64,000 nt of DNA from Turnera subulata (GCA_028386065.3 JAKUCV010007142.1:205170-269169); one strand, 5' to 3'. Positions 44,792-57,944 are shown, numbered from the stretch's first letter. The notes: generated from the letters alone by a model not told the origin. Numbers and translations: made by a program.

Positions 44792-46121
44792 TGGACACGA
44801 AATTACATACTTTTACAGCATGCACTGTAGTCTTTTGGCCTTGCATTTAGCATCCATTCTTGCAATTAGATAGGAAATCACTTGCTTTTACACAAAATTC
44901 TACTTTCCTAGTTCTTGTTTGCTTTCAGGTGCAATTAGGTCCTTTTTGGAGTGGATTTTAACAATAATAGCCCGAAAATAGCAAGGCGCTGCTGAATGAC
45001 CAGTTCTAGTTCAACATTCACTAGCGACAGCACCCAGATGCAACCTGACAGCGGCGCTGCGTCAAAATCCTGATTTTTATAATTAATTCGGAGACTTGCA
45101 CCCAAATTTAAGGAGATTTTATTGAAGATCACGTGGACACTCCTTGGAAGAAAAGAAGACCTTTCGCTACTAGGTTTTGTGAAGAAAACTTATTCCTCAA
45201 GAATTAGGATTTTAACAAAAGATTTGTTCTCTATAAATAGAAAAGAACAAAACCCTAAAGACTATCTTCGACTTCTCTACTTTCTGGAGCAGAACACACA
45301 GCTTCCAGAGCAGAAGGAGCTTGAATAATTCGATTGAAGCAATTGAAGACTTTAGGTTCATAACTTGACAGCATGTCGTTGTCGCTTATTACTTTGTTTA
45401 TTGTTCTTAGTTTCTTCATGAACTAAATTCCTTAATCTAGGTTTATGGGATGTAGCTACAGTTATGTTTGAGTAATAATTCGTGTTTTGGCTTCTATTAT
45501 TCGTTATTCTTTGATTTGTGTATGGAGAGCTTAACAGCGCATGCGGCCTGATCACCCTCTTGTGCACCTTAGAGGACCTAGCGAAGCACTGAACAGGAGA
45601 AGTTAGGAAATCTGATCGTTCCATACACAACCTCTATCCTAACTGTTGTTGAAAGAGATTTTTAGGGTAGTTGAGGATCCAGTACCTAGTACAGCGCCTA
45701 CTACACCTTAGGACAAGCAACACTAGCGAACAGCAGGTTGTTTGGGACTAGGGTAGGTTTACAATAATAGTGAACAGCTGGTTGTAGATGTTATAGACTA
45801 GGGAGCCTTACAAGGTAGACGAATAAATTAGCCAAATCATAGTTTTTTTACTTAGACAGCACCCGCTGTAGTGAACCCCGGACAACCTAGGTTTCTTTAT
45901 TACTGCTTCTTCCTACCAGTACACGCTATTTCTTTATTTACTGTTTATTTACCTTAATTTATTCAGTTTATTACCCTCACCCAATCGATACTTTTATTTA
46001 TTTGTTGTTTTATAGCCTAATCGATCGAAAGCTCTAAGGACAGTGTTATTTTGCAGTCCCTATGATTCGACCTTGTTTACTACAGCAACGTTGTGCACTT
46101 GCAGCCGATTTTGCACAAACA
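44792..46121 (+). repeat. Athila 3' LTR (1330 bp)
   Basis: It starts TGGACACG after the polypurine tract and ends CACAAACA directly before the TSD ACCAT. TATA-like CTATAAATAG is near 45232. Confidence 0.92.
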
Positions 46122-47545
46122 ACCATGCTATACAGAGTGAGATAACTGCCTTGATTAAGAATAATACATGGAGTCTTGTACCACGTCAAACTCACATGGA
46201 CAATTGTGGGAATAAGTGTGTCTGTTGCATTGAGAAATGAGCTGATGGCACGTTTCAAAGATCGTCTGGTTGCTAAGGGTTTTAATCAGCGAGAGGGGTT
46301 TGATTTCGTAGAAATCTTTAGCCTAGTTGTTAAACCAACAAATTATTCATATTGTTCTCTTATATGCTATATCACGATAATGGATTGTGAAACAGCTAGA
46401 TGTCCGGAACACTTTTCTAAGCGGATTTCTTCATAAGGATATTTTTATGATGCAACCGCAAGGTTTTGTGGATACCAATAATCCCACACAAGTTTGAAGC
46501 TTCATCGATCCTTATATGGACTCAAGCAAACACCACGGGCTTGATACTCCAATTGAGTGCTTATCTTATTAAACAAGGATTTCGGATTTTCGAGTCTGAT
46601 CCTTCTTCACTTATTTATCGCAAAGGCATTAAATTTCTCTATATACTTATTTATGTTGACATAGTAGTGACTGGTAATGATTCACAGTTTATTATTGCCT
46701 TGATCCAACAGCTTGTTACTGATTTTTCTTTGTGTGACCTTGATGATTGAAGTTGCCCAACTATCTGATGGAATGTTACTTACACAGCGTAAGTACATTG
46801 TTGATCTCCTCTCAAGAGCAAGGATCCGTGGTTACAAACCGGCCATGACACCAATCTCTACGACCCAAAAACTGAAGAAAGACATAAGTGAGATCATGGA
46901 TAATCCTACACTCTATTGTCAGCTAGTAGGTTCTCTTCAATATCTAGCTATTACTAGTCCAAGATATTGTATTTGTTGTGGGTCAAGTCAGCCATTATTT
47001 GCACCAACCAATATAGATTACATGGCTGTTAAACGAATCCTAAGGTATCTGAAACATACACCAGCTCATGGATTACGTCTTTATACCACCAATACAATGG
47101 AGTTTCATGTTTACACATATCCATATTGGGGAGTAAATCTTAATAATCGCATATCCACCGGAGGCTATCTAGTCTTTCTCGGGCCAATAGCAATGTCTTC
47201 TACAGAAGCAGAATATAAAGCTTTGGTTGATGGTGCTGCAGAACTTCTATGAATTCAATCTTTGCTTGACGAATTCGAAATTAGGTATGTCATACCAACA
47301 CTTTGGTGTGACAATATTAGAGCAACGTATTTGATTCAAAATCCAATTCAAAACTCCAAGACAAAACATATGTCATTGGATTATTACTTCGTCCGAGGTG
47401 CACAGTAAAAAGTTACAAGTCCAATATGTTCGTAGTGATAATTAGCCAGCAGATCTTCTAACCAAGCCGTTAAGTAGCAAATGTTTTGTGACACTAAAGA
47501 ACAAACTCAACCTTTCCTCCCAATCAGGTTCAGTTTGAGGGGGGA
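46122..47545 (+). pseudogene. Copia pol remnant, part 2 (RT and RNase H)
   Basis: Copia RT motifs: KNNTWSLVP, RFKDRLVAKGFNQREG, SLVVKPT, AYLIKQGFRIFESDPSSLIY, and the catalytic box reads LIYVDIVVTGND, lacking one Asp of YVDD. RNase H follows: CQLVGSLQYLAITSPR, AVKRILRYLKHTPAHGL, RISTGGYLVFLG, SSTEAEYKALVDGAAELL and SKTKHMSLDYYFVR. Stops and frameshifts are frequent. GAGGGGGGA (47537-47545) is the polypurine tract before the LTR. Confidence 0.9.
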
Positions 47546-48162
47546 TGTTAGGATAATCATAGTGTTACTTGTTGACCAAAAATTGGGTCAATCACCTTTT
47601 GATGCTAAAGTGTGATTAACCATATGTTGATTATCTGGTTTTGATGACTAACAAATTATAAGTGTGTTGCTAGCTTTGCTTGTGTTGATTTTCGCTTACA
47701 AGAAAAATATAGTTTTTACCGATACCATATATTGGACACACGACATATGGTTTTTGTTGCAACCATATCTGCGAGCTGTCACTTTCAACCTTTTGTGCAA
47801 GTTGCGTGTGGTCCTCCATGCAATTAAAACCCACTTCCAACAGTTTGAATTGGTGAACAAGTAAGAGGGAAAACTTTATGGAAGTGCAGAAGATATTCCC
47901 ACCTAACTCCTACTCAACTCCAAAAGGTGGTCCAAACTTTCCAGATTTGGTAATACTTTGCAACCAAGGAGTTGACATGCATAATGGCACCAAACTGAAG
48001 CTTTAATAAACTGAAGTCAACTGAAGTACAAGGAGCCATTGCAGGAGCTTATCCCCCATACTCAGATTCTATAAAGAGGGACGTTTACACCTCTGGAACT
48101 CAACCCCAGCCATTGAGCAAAATCTGAGTTTATACTAGTGCTTACAATTGTTCAGAATCTGG

Positions 48163-51067
48163 CACTACTACAAAAAGGCCATTTACTCTCGGATTTAGCA
48201 ACGGATTTTAAGCGTTTTGTGACGGATTTTTGGATTTGTAACGGATTTTGTCACGGATTAAATCCCTGATTAAACCCTTCGTTGCAAATCCAGTAGTGAG
48301 GAAATTTGTAACGGACCACTTTCTGAGGGATTTAGTTGGGAATGGTGCTTTACTAACTATGACGGCCTCGTTTCCCTTACAACATTTTCGTGACTAAAAT
48401 CCTCACTAACGGTGGGGTTTTTCTATCATATCCCTCACTATTTTTAAAGTAATAAAACCCTTACAATCTAATTCCCCACTAAATCCGTCGCAAATTGTAT
48501 TTACAAAAACAAAAAAAAAACCCAATACTAATATATTAATATATGCTCCTAATTATTTTTTTTTGGTACAGTAGAAATTAAGAGCGTGTGCAGACAACAT
48601 AGTAAGCATATCAGTAGGAGGAGCAATACAAAATAAAAGAAATATGCAAATTTTTATTGCAATACTTTTACAAAAATACAAAAATTAATTATAAGACAAT
48701 AAAATAATTAAAATAGTTTTTACATAGTAAAAAACAACAAATTAAATCAGAATCCAACAAATAAAGATCCGCCTATAGATCTGCTCGAAAACATCAAGCC
48801 ACGGATAGATCTGCATGCCACCTTTTAGATTTGAACTAGATCTGGGAATCCCAACCTTGGGTTGGCTCGCTCCTACCTTTGACTCCACTGGACATGTCTG
48901 GATCTACTCGGAATCCATCACCAACAATCCGATTTCACCATGAGTACACCCAGTTCCTCAAAATCATTCACCAATCAGAACCCCAAACAACAACAACGCC
49001 ACACAATAATAAGCACAAACACAAAAATAAATTAAGCACCCCACAAATACAAATCGGAAGGAAGGAAAAGGAAAGAAGAAGGAAGCCAGTGACTTATCTA
49101 TCACACAGTGGTGGCGACCCGCCTTGCATAAGGCCTGACCCTCCTCTTGCGACTTGGTGTTGTGTGGAAGAAGAAGGAGATATGAGATGGAGAAGAGGAA
49201 TGAGATATGACATGGATAGCGATTGGGTGTTGTGTGGTGTAGAGGACTTGTGTGAAGAAGAGATGAAACGAGGGAGAGAGGATATGAAGCGCAGTCGAGG
49301 GAGAGAGGGGGTTTGGGGAAAAAATGAGAGAAAAGAGTGATAAGGATGCGTTTTATAGTCAAGTCAAACCCTAGGGTTTCTTGATGTTGCAAACGACGTC
49401 GTTTTGCACACGCATTCATCCTCCCCTAGTCCACGCACATGGTCGAAACGCGTGCTTGACTGTGTTTTATGTTGTGGCTTCTCTAAAACGGCGTCACTTT
49501 ACTCAAAACGACGCTATCACTTGTGTTCCATACACAGATAACTCTCCTTTTAAAATTAATTTGAACTTTTTTCAAAATCATTTAATTTAATAACCTGACT
49601 AAAATACTTTTGATAAAACTAATTAAAAATTTATAGAGTATTTTAGAAAAATAATTTTAAATAAATATAAATAATTTTTATAAATATAGAGTAAAGGCAT
49701 TTTATAGAAAAAAATTTAAATTGTACTAAAATTTAAATAGAAAATTTCAAATAATTTTTCATAAATAAAAATTTTGAAAATCCTCGGCGTTACACCCGAG
49801 ACTAAGGCTGTTAAAATCGAGTTTTTACCTTGACTCGGAAATGTCCGGTCAAAAACGTAACATAAAATCGTATCAAATAAGGATAAATAATAATTGAATC
49901 ATTTACCATCAAAGCGTTATCGACTTTAAAAGTCCTCATTAATTCAACTAATCCGAATCCTCGTTGCATGGCTAAGCCGACCATCCACCATCGAGTTTCC
50001 GAACTCACTCATCCCACGAACATAAAGGAACTCATCGTATGGAATACTCATTTGCCTATTACAATGACACTAGAATCATATAGAATTCTTAACATGTCTC
50101 CCTAGTCATCTATACATACTAATTACCTAATTATTACCTTTTATATATTTTTATAGAACAACACACAAATATAATTTTTTAATTTAATAAAGTCTCCAAT
50201 ATTCATTTTATAGGGAAAAAAAATACTTTTTAAAAAAACTGTGTTCAAATTTTTCTTACTTAGTAATTAGTGAAAATTTATGATTTTACCTTTGAATATA
50301 TTTAAAATTTTAGAATGTCCAAGATCGTCTGGTCCTATTCGTAATACTTCCACCACTAATTTATACTAATAATTCCTATATAATTAAGACATGTAACATC
50401 AACTAAAATTTAGTAAAAATTATTTTAAAAATTAAGTAAATTATTATAGTGGAAAGAAAGGAATGGGGGGAATAAGAAAAATAAAATTTGATGGATTCGT
50501 AAAAAACTTTGGTAGAAAGCGGCGGAGAATCGTAAGACAGAAAGGAAAGAAATGAGAGAGGAGAAAAAAAGGGTAAAGTTATTAATATACTAAAAATTAG
50601 TAAGGGAAAATTATCCGTTGCATTTAGTAAGGGAAAATTCCGTCACAATTTGTAAAAAAAATTATCCGTTGCAATTAGTAAGGGAAAATTATCCGTTGCA
50701 ATTAGTAAGGGAAAATTTCGTCACAATTTGTAAAGAAAAATTATCCGATGCAATTTGTAAGGAAAAAAATATCCGTCACAAATTAGTAACGGACAATTCC
50801 CTCACAGATCCCTCACAACAAAGGTGGGAAGGAGGCGGGAAAAATATTAGATTCGCGGGCAAAAATTACCCACGGCCTTTGTCACGGAAAAATAATCCCT
50901 CGCTAAATCCGTCCCTAACTTTTTGTGGCGGAAAATTTTCCTAACTAATCCTGTTGCAAAACTCACTTTTGCCTGACATTCCGATTCCTTGCAAAATCCG
51001 TCACTATTAGTAACGGAAATTTTGCTTCACACAAAATCCGTTAGTAAAGGGCTGTTTTCTAGTAGTG
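48163..51067 (+). mobile_element. Non-autonomous CACTA (En/Spm) element, 2905 bp
   Basis: The ends are CACTACTACAAAAAGGCC and, read inward from the right, CACTACTAGAAAACAGCC. The flanks are the perfect 3-bp duplication TGG (48160-48162 and 51068-51070), diagnostic of CACTA. Subterminal regions carry many ACGGATTT / AATCCGT repeats. No transposase domain is readable. The middle has an open frame at 48879-49340 of unknown meaning. Confidence 0.93.
50590..50810 (+). repeat. Subterminal repeats of the CACTA element
   Basis: TTAGTAAGGGAAAATTATCC, TGCAATTAGTAAGGG and CGTCACAATTTGTAA recur in about seven copies of a ~30-bp unit. CACTA transposases are known to bind short subterminal repeats; binding here is inferred from position. 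Confidence 0.75.
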
Positions 51068-51573
51068 TGGTTTCTCTAAGAACCGAACAATAGGGTTGTG
51101 TGTAAGCAAGTCTTGGTTTAGATTTGCTGGATACTCAAGTCTAGGATTAGATTTGAGGGTAGGTAAAGCTTAGCCTATGAAAAGCTTGTAAGGTTAGAGT
51201 TTAGGCTGTGAAAAACTTATAAAGGTTAGAGCTTAGCCTAGAAAAACTTGTGTTTGTAAAGGTTAAGGTTGAACCCGCATAAACCTAAGGATAGTGAGAG
51301 TTTGAAATCCTAAAGGAGGGTCATTTAGATAGTGAAGGTACCTGGTGAGGGGGAACCACTCTAAATCACCTATGTCAATTTCTCTCTGCCTTCCTTACTC
51401 GATTTCCTAATCTAAGCACTCATCTCGCATCGCAGAGATTTGGTTACTCAAAAACCAGATCTCACAGTCCGAAGATTTGGTATCGCAGAAATCAAATTTC
51501 TCTGTAAAAAAAAAAAAAAAAAGCTTAAAGCCTAATTCACCCCCTCCCCCTCTTAGGCACTTTTGGACTTACA

Positions 51574-54500
51574 TTACTCATAAATATTAATATTGTATAA
51601 CAACTGTCGACAATTATATATATTCAGTTATTGTGTATATCTATACTGATAAGAGCCACAACTATAACCTAGTCTATACTAACATATTGTTCACGATACC
51701 AAGGTCGTTGAACTGTTCTCACAAATCCTATCTTTTGTAGTTTTTGTTTCTCTACAATGTATTTCCTGGTCTATCGCATATCAACAATAATTACAAATTG
51801 TAAATGGAGATTATATTTAGTGCTATGTTATGACATTTTAGAGAACTACTTCTCTAAATATCTTCTCAATATTGATGATCAAAAACAAAATTTACTTTTC
51901 TTTAAAAAAAAAAATAATCGAACTATAGGAAGAGCCGAAGAGCTTATAGATGGAATGTGCCAAGCTATGGTTGCTGGCATCCTGGGTAACACTCCCTTTT
52001 GAAGCATCAATGCTCTACCCCCTGTTTGGTATCAATTTTATATGTGAAATGAATTCAATCTATAAAGATATTTTTGTCATTTATTTATATTATATTAGTG
52101 GTTATAAGATCAAAATGTAATGTTATGTCAAAACTACAAATATGTATACATGACAAAAATATTCCTAAAAATTGAATTTATTTTAGATATGGAATTGATA
52201 TCAAACAAGCACTTAGTTATTTTAGATATGGAATTGATATCAAACAAGCACTTAGAAAGTAATAGCAATCTATTTGATCAAATAAAAGAGTTATTTGTTT
52301 TTCACTTATTTTCTTCCTACTGATGCACCTTTAAAGAGGAGAGAAAAAGAAGAATATAAACTTTACTTAGCGTATCTTTTGATTGAGAATTAAATCTCTA
52401 CGTGACAGGGATTGTAGATTTTGAAATTGCAAAAGTCTGTGAGAAAAGTTTTTTAAGAAGGTGCAATGTATATATTGAGAAACCAATTAGAGGTCTAAGA
52501 ATATTAGGCAATGCACATGCTCACGCAATAAAAGTAGTTGAAAGGTTTTCTCCACTCCTCATCAGGATTGTGCACATGAGTGCACAACTGCGATAATCAG
52601 ATGTATTTATGCTCATCATTTCATATTATTTTAAGCATATATATTTTGTTTCTCTTAATTTATTCGAATCTGATTGCTTCGGATCCGGGAAGTTTTTTTT
52701 TTTCTTAATTTTCTAATGTGTCCATGAACTTTCTTAAAAAAGAACTTCTTGCTCTTTGTATAATTAATATTTGAATTGAAGGTGATGTTAATCATTATTT
52801 GAATTGTGTGTCACATGCAGGACAATTATATATAGTTAATTACCTATCATTTTCAATGACTCACATTCGTTAGGCCTGGAAGTGTTAATTAATTTAATTG
52901 GAAAGCGTGTAGCATATATTAAGACCCTGAAGATAGAACTTTTTTTTATCCTATTAGCATATAGTATCAATGTGCATGTTTGTCGATGAATATCCATATA
53001 GCTCTATCCGGCTACATTTTTCCCAGACACTTTCGCACTTAGTTCTGTTTGGATGCTTAATTTTTTGTTCTTATGAATATGATACTTTTTTTTTTTTGAG
53101 GAAAAAATATGATACTTCTTTAGTATATAACTAATACGTACGTGGATTCTTTCTAAATGACTCAGAAAAGTGAAGCGGTATTGTTCCAAAACCCAAACCT
53201 TTTTTTTGCGTAGTATAATTGGGAAGGCAAGATTAGCAAAATCAGGAGCCAAATCATGTGGGATGATTTTTTACATTTTCTTGTCTAAGCAATGGGAATA
53301 TGGGATGCAATCATGCAAATCATGTGGTCCTCTACATCAATGCAGGTTTGAAGTTTTATGTCTTTTTATTTGTAGGTATAAAGTATATGATAGACACAAT
53401 AAGCAAATTAATATATGTATCTTATCGATCATATAATTGGGCAAGATTACGTAACTCACAAAAGAAGACCAAAGACTGGACCAAAATAAAAACTACCAAC
53501 TCCGATATCCACCAAACTCTACCACCAAATTTGCAGGAAAAAGAAAAAGAAACATTGATATGGCTCCTAGTTTCGCTCTAATTATGCTTTAACGCTACCA
53601 AAAATACTAGTAGTCTTTAGTAAAAATTCTCTCCTTTAGTCTCTCGGGGATGCAAATAAGTCTAGTCAAATTTAGATAAGCTTGAGTTTAGCTCATATAT
53701 ATGCATCACATCCTTAGAATATTGAGCTTGAACTATTCCCCCAAAAAAAAACCATGGTGTCAACTCAAACCCAAACATGAGGCCAAATAAATAAAGTTTG
53801 CAGACCTAAATGTTTTTTTTATTTAATTTATGGGTCTCTGTGTAAATCTAACTGAAACTAAGTTTTATAGCTCTCAATTAATTTGTATGCTTCCGGCAAA
53901 TAAAAATAGGAAAAAATTATTCTCAAAAAAAAAAGATTTTGTATATTCATTATCGATCTAGCTTCTTCAGGTGCTTAAACGAACCAAGTTATTGGGTTAA
54001 TAATGACCTACTTAGCCAAACTTACACTGGGTATATTATTTTTTCAAAGACAAATTCAAACTTGACTGGAAATTCAATAAAACAACTCCTTGAAATCGTT
54101 CCATCACTTCTGTTGTTTTAAAGAACTTGAATTAATATAATTCTGAAAAGAAAAGAACTTGAATTCTATCAGTACTCTATAATAAATTCAGCCATCAATA
54201 TTTTTGAGAGAGCCATGCCATAAGAAAAATTTAGAGTGCTATTGTCACATAAGTAAACTGACCAGAATTTGATAAAAAAAACAAAAAAGAAGAACTAACC
54301 AGAAATCATGTTTCTCGAGATTACAGTCAAACATACACATAAATTCCAATACCATAGTGAACAAAAAAATAGATGAGCACAGTATTCTACAGATAACCGA
54401 TAGGCACATGCCACATGGACTAATTATACGTTTCTAGGAATAATTTTTTTAACATCTCTATCACTGCTGTTTTCTTTTTTCTGGGTAAAGATAGGCCTCA

Positions 54501-55631
54501 CGTTTGCATCCAGAGGATGTCAATGGGATTTCTTCCCGCGTCCAAGTAGGTAAAAAGAATGTGGTCGGAAATTGGCCCCCCATTTGGTTATGCGAGTGGA
54601 CTTGTAAAAGGAAGGTCAAAATTCATCTAGAAATGAGAAGAATGGGCCAAATGCAGAGTCAGAATCAAATTAGGTATAAAGTTTTCTCCCAGAAGTTGAA
54701 ATTCACGAATTAAAGACAAAAGTACTCTTCCTAATGCATGTTCTAGACTTTGAGGCTTTTTTTTTCTTTTTTCCTCTTGTGCAAGTTATCTGGATGAAGA
54801 ATGATAATTGTTGGTATCGAAATTTTTAATTGGGGGATGGATCAATCCAATCATCTTTGATTACTATGCTTAAAAGAAAAAAATAAATGAGAAAGACACA
54901 ATGAGAATTGACCAATATTAAGTTATATCTATCCTACTATCATCTCTATCAGTCTAAAATTAGTCTGGTTGGTTCAGCCATTAAGGTTTCGGATTTAATC
55001 CATTAGGAGACTCACTCACCATGACAGATTCCTTCTTTTTATAGATTATAGATGCTTATTAATTATTTCACTGTTATCTTTTATGGTTTCTCTCCAATCT
55101 ATTGACCCTCCATCACAATCATTTCGTTGACATCCAAATAGATAGGCTAAGTAGTAAGTTCTGACCCAACTTAAGCTCCCGTCTAAGTTTATTCGCAAAA
55201 ATAGGGCTATGATTGTAAGAATGTTGACGCGAAACCTGAGACAATGCAAAATTCAAATTAACTACTTAAGGTCAAATAGGTCAACCCATGGATAAAATAA
55301 TTTTAAAATTTTTAAGCAATAAAATAAAAAATTTCTTGATATACTAATATATATTTAATTTGAATTTTTGCTAAAGTAAATATAATTTCTTGGCCTATAC
55401 TCTTGTACGCAGAACATAAGAAAATATAATATTTTTTAAAAAAATAAGTTTCCTTATCGGTTTTAAGGACAAGAAAAGAAAAAAGGCAGAGGTGAAGATA
55501 CTAAAACATTTTTAACATAGCATATGGTGAAATAGTCACATGCAGGCAGGCATACTAAAATATTTTAGATGGCGTAAAGAAGTATGATAAAGGAATATAG
55601 CTTTCAAATGCAATATATTTATTATTGCACA
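51574..55631. other. Spacer without recognised genes
   Basis: AT-rich, with homopolymer runs. Short open frames (51757, 52402, 53170, 54504) show no family I recognise, no shared start context and no neighbour logic. A small MITE is listed separately. Confidence 0.5.
52021..52255 (+). mobile_element. Small MITE-like element with a tandemly duplicated end
   Basis: The left end CCTGTTTGGTATCAATTTTA is an inverted match to GGAATTGATATCAAACAAGC on the right, and inner arms share GATATTTTTGTCAT. The right terminal 38-40 bp is present twice in tandem (ending at 52215 and 52255). No confident TSD. Confidence 0.65.
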
Positions 55632-56236
55632 TAGACCTTGCAAAACAGGTTTCGACACGACATCACGGCACGAGCCCGATACGAAATTTGTAGGTATAGA
55701 TAAAAATTTTTTTAACCATTTAGTTAAATAGGTTGACTGGACACGACATAAAAATTAACAGGTCAGGTTGCGGGTTGACCCTCCAACCCGATAGGTACGT
55801 ATTTATGACCCGATTATATATAGGATCTATATATTTTATTAATATAATACATGATTTATTTAATATTTAAGGCTAATATTCTCAAAATTATCCAAAAGAT
55901 TATTATATACACTTTAAAACATATGATTTTATAATTTATAATTTTATTTAATATATAAAAAAATATAATTATATATCTATTTTCTTAAAATAGATCTTAC
56001 ATTATGATTCTAAAATTTATAATTTTATTTAATATATAAAAAATTAATTATATACCTATTTTCTTAAAATAGATCTTACATTATGATTTTATAATTTATA
56101 ATTTTATTTAATATATGAAAAAAACTTAATTATATACCTATTTTCTTAAAATAAATCGTGATTTTACAATTTATAATTTTATTTAATATATGAAAAAATA
56201 TAATTATATACCTATTTTTTACAAATTAGCCAGGTA
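55632..56236 (+). mobile_element. hAT-type MITE, copy 3, with internal tandem expansion and lost right end
   Basis: The left end TAGACCTTGCAAAACAGG and following arm match the copy at 11123. Instead of the AT-rich middle there are about four units of 76-82 bp (from about 55921, 56003, 56081 and 56157), each holding ATAATTTTATTTAATATAT. The mirrored right arm is absent, and only GCCAGGT near 56230 recalls the terminus. Confidence 0.8.
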
Positions 56237-56939
56237 TGGGGCTGATCAAGGTCAAGCGTTCGTGACCTAAGCCATGACCTGAGCCAGAGACAACCAAACA
56301 GAAGGAATAGGCTTCAAAGGAGGAACGATGTCGTGTCTTTCCTTTGTATAAGCTTTTCTTTTTTGCCCATTTCTGGATGTGCAGTTGATCGTGTACTTAG
56401 CTGCTATGGGTTTCTATTTTCTTTTCTCTTGTACATATTGACAATTAGCTTTTAATATAGTCAAATCATTTATAGCAAAAAAGGGTCTACATCCAAACTA
56501 AATAAAGTATGGTAAATTGGCCTATTTATTTTGGATTTATTTTTTTTGTTACCTTTTACAGCTTGTTTGTCGAAATCTATTGCATCTTCGTTTTTTGTAT
56601 TCACCTTATCAGTACTCCGATAGACAAAATTGATCTTTTGCCTACTGCTCTAATAAACGTATTTGTTCTCATACTTTTGTACAAAAGAAATATTAGAACA
56701 TTGTTGACAGAAAAGTAAATGTAATGCTTAATTATATATATTTTTCTTGATGAGCTTAATTATATTTGTATAAATGAAATGCCATCCCCATGATTTCTTT
56801 ATATATTTTATTGGGACAAAAATTTAGTCACTAGTATCAATCAAGTATCAATTATCTATACATTTTTTTTCTATCCTGCACACTAACCAAGACAATGTCT
56901 AAAAACTTTTAAAAAATCAAGAAGATGAAATCAGTGATA
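56237..56939. other. Spacer, no gene recognised
   Basis: AT-rich sequence with a short open frame (56509-56718) lacking any recognisable domain. Confidence 0.5.
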
Positions 56940-57764
56940 GAGTGATCAATTTTGACAACTACAAGACTGTACAGTATCACTTTTATCTTTCAACAAAAAA
57001 ATGAACGGTAGGACCGATACGGATTTCATCTTATTGTTTTAATATTTTATTAGAGAATTCAGTCACAATACCAATTCTCTGATTGAGGTTTTCTTATATT
57101 GCATTATTTATTGGAAAAATAAAATATTTGATTAGGTTGAGGTCAATTTTGATAACTAGGACAAGACAATGTTTCATATATAGATAGCAGAAGGATAAAA
57201 AAAAAACAGTGGGATCTTGATTTCATCTTATCATTTTTATTCTCTTGATTTTCAGGTCAGAATCATTTCAGCTAACTATTATTTTTTTGAGAATATTTCG
57301 GATAACTGAGATTCTCTAATTTCATACGTTCTCTAACTGAGTTTTTCCTATCGCATTTGATTATGCTGAGGTCAATTTCGATAACTACAAGAAAATGTCT
57401 GATAGATAATGGTAGGATTTTTTTTACTAAAAACAATTGTAGGATCTTGGTTTCTTCTTACTATTTTTAGATTTTTATTAGATAATTCAGTCACACTAAT
57501 ACCAATTCTCTAATTAATTTTCTCATATCTTGCATATTCTTTTTTTTCGATAATGATCGTGTGTGTTGTACGTATTCATGTCAAAAAGTTTAATGTATAT
57601 CTTGCATATTTATTGGGAAAAATCTTATTTGATTAGGGTCAATCTCGATAACTATAAAACAATGTCTCATAGATAATGGTAGAATCTTGATGTCATCTTA
57701 TTATTTTTATTCTTTGAATTAGGCGAAGGTCATTTCGGGTATAACTAACAGAGGTTCTCTAATT
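56940..57764 (+). repeat. Degenerate tandem repeat (~190-250 bp unit), about four copies
   Basis: The phrase GAGGTCAATTTTGATAACTA with ACAATGTCTCATAGATA, GGATCTTGATTTCATCTTA and ACCAATTCTCTAATT recurs near 56948, 57140, 57370 and 57630. A further copy lies at 60530-60600, after the nested transposons: the array was split by their insertion. Confidence 0.8.
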
Positions 57765-57780
57765 GAGTTTTTACTTATCT

Positions 57781-57944
57781 TTTTTTTTTTTGATGAACAA
57801 TGCATAAGCTTTCATTAAGTATTCAAGTAACGATATCATTCTCAAAAAAAAAATATCCTCAACAAAGAACATAGGATCTTATCAAAAAAAAAAAAACAAA
57901 GAACATTGGATTTTGACAATCCCTAGCTAACTGGGCCAAAACAT
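57781..57944 (-). mobile_element. 5'-truncated LINE (or other poly-A retroelement) fragment
   Basis: On the minus strand it ends in TTAATGAAAGCTTATGC, a few more bases and a poly-A run, like plant L1 3' ends. It is flanked by a 16-bp duplication with one mismatch (GAGTTTTTACTTATCT at 57765-57780, GAGTTTTTCCTTATCT at 57945-57960). Length about 164 bp, no coding sequence. Confidence 0.75.

Larger units (their letters stand above)
34212..45868 (+). repeat. Dispersed dyads CAG-N6-CTG through the Athila element (13 sites)
   Basis: Sites start at 34212, 35088, 35253, 35631, 36022, 38211, 39848, 41178, 41385, 43548, 43724, 44816 and 45857. Twelve of thirteen (all but 38211) fit CAGYRYNYRCTG. They lie in LTRs, linkers between protein domains and non-coding DNA, not in the catalytic motifs. 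The variants are explained by CpG decay of CAGCGCNCGCTG; the site at 43548 still has both CpGs. Confidence 0.75.
34184..46121 (+). mobile_element. Athila-type Ty3/Gypsy element (11.9 kb), complete but mutated
   Basis: LTRs at 34184-35517 and 44792-46121 are flanked by the 5-bp duplication ACCAT (34179-34183 and 46122-46126). Order: LTR, tRNA-Asp primer site, gag-protease, RT-RNase H, integrase, an Athila ORF-1/env-like reading frame, a 1.3 kb non-coding stretch, polypurine tract, LTR. Removing the element restores the copia frame across the junction. LTRs look about 96-97% alike by eye. Premature stops in gag, integrase and the env-like frame make it non-autonomous. Confidence 0.95.
47546..51573 (+). 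repeat. Copia 3' LTR split by a CACTA element
   Basis: The LTR starts TGTTAGGATAAT directly after the polypurine tract. It is interrupted at 48162 and resumes at 51071 (GAATCTGG joined to TTTCTC), ending near GGACTTACA at about 51573 after a C-rich tract. Net length is about 1.1 kb. The right end is less certain because no 5' LTR is in the window for comparison. Confidence 0.75.

Noticed and set aside
52402..52596. 64-codon frame between MITE and spacer
   Set aside because: No recognised domain, no homologous neighbour and no promoter evidence.
54958..55040. SINE-like text (GGTTGGTTCAGCC, then GGTTTCGGATTTAATCC)
   Set aside because: The B box is degenerate, no A-rich tail or TSD was found, and the A box is not convincing.
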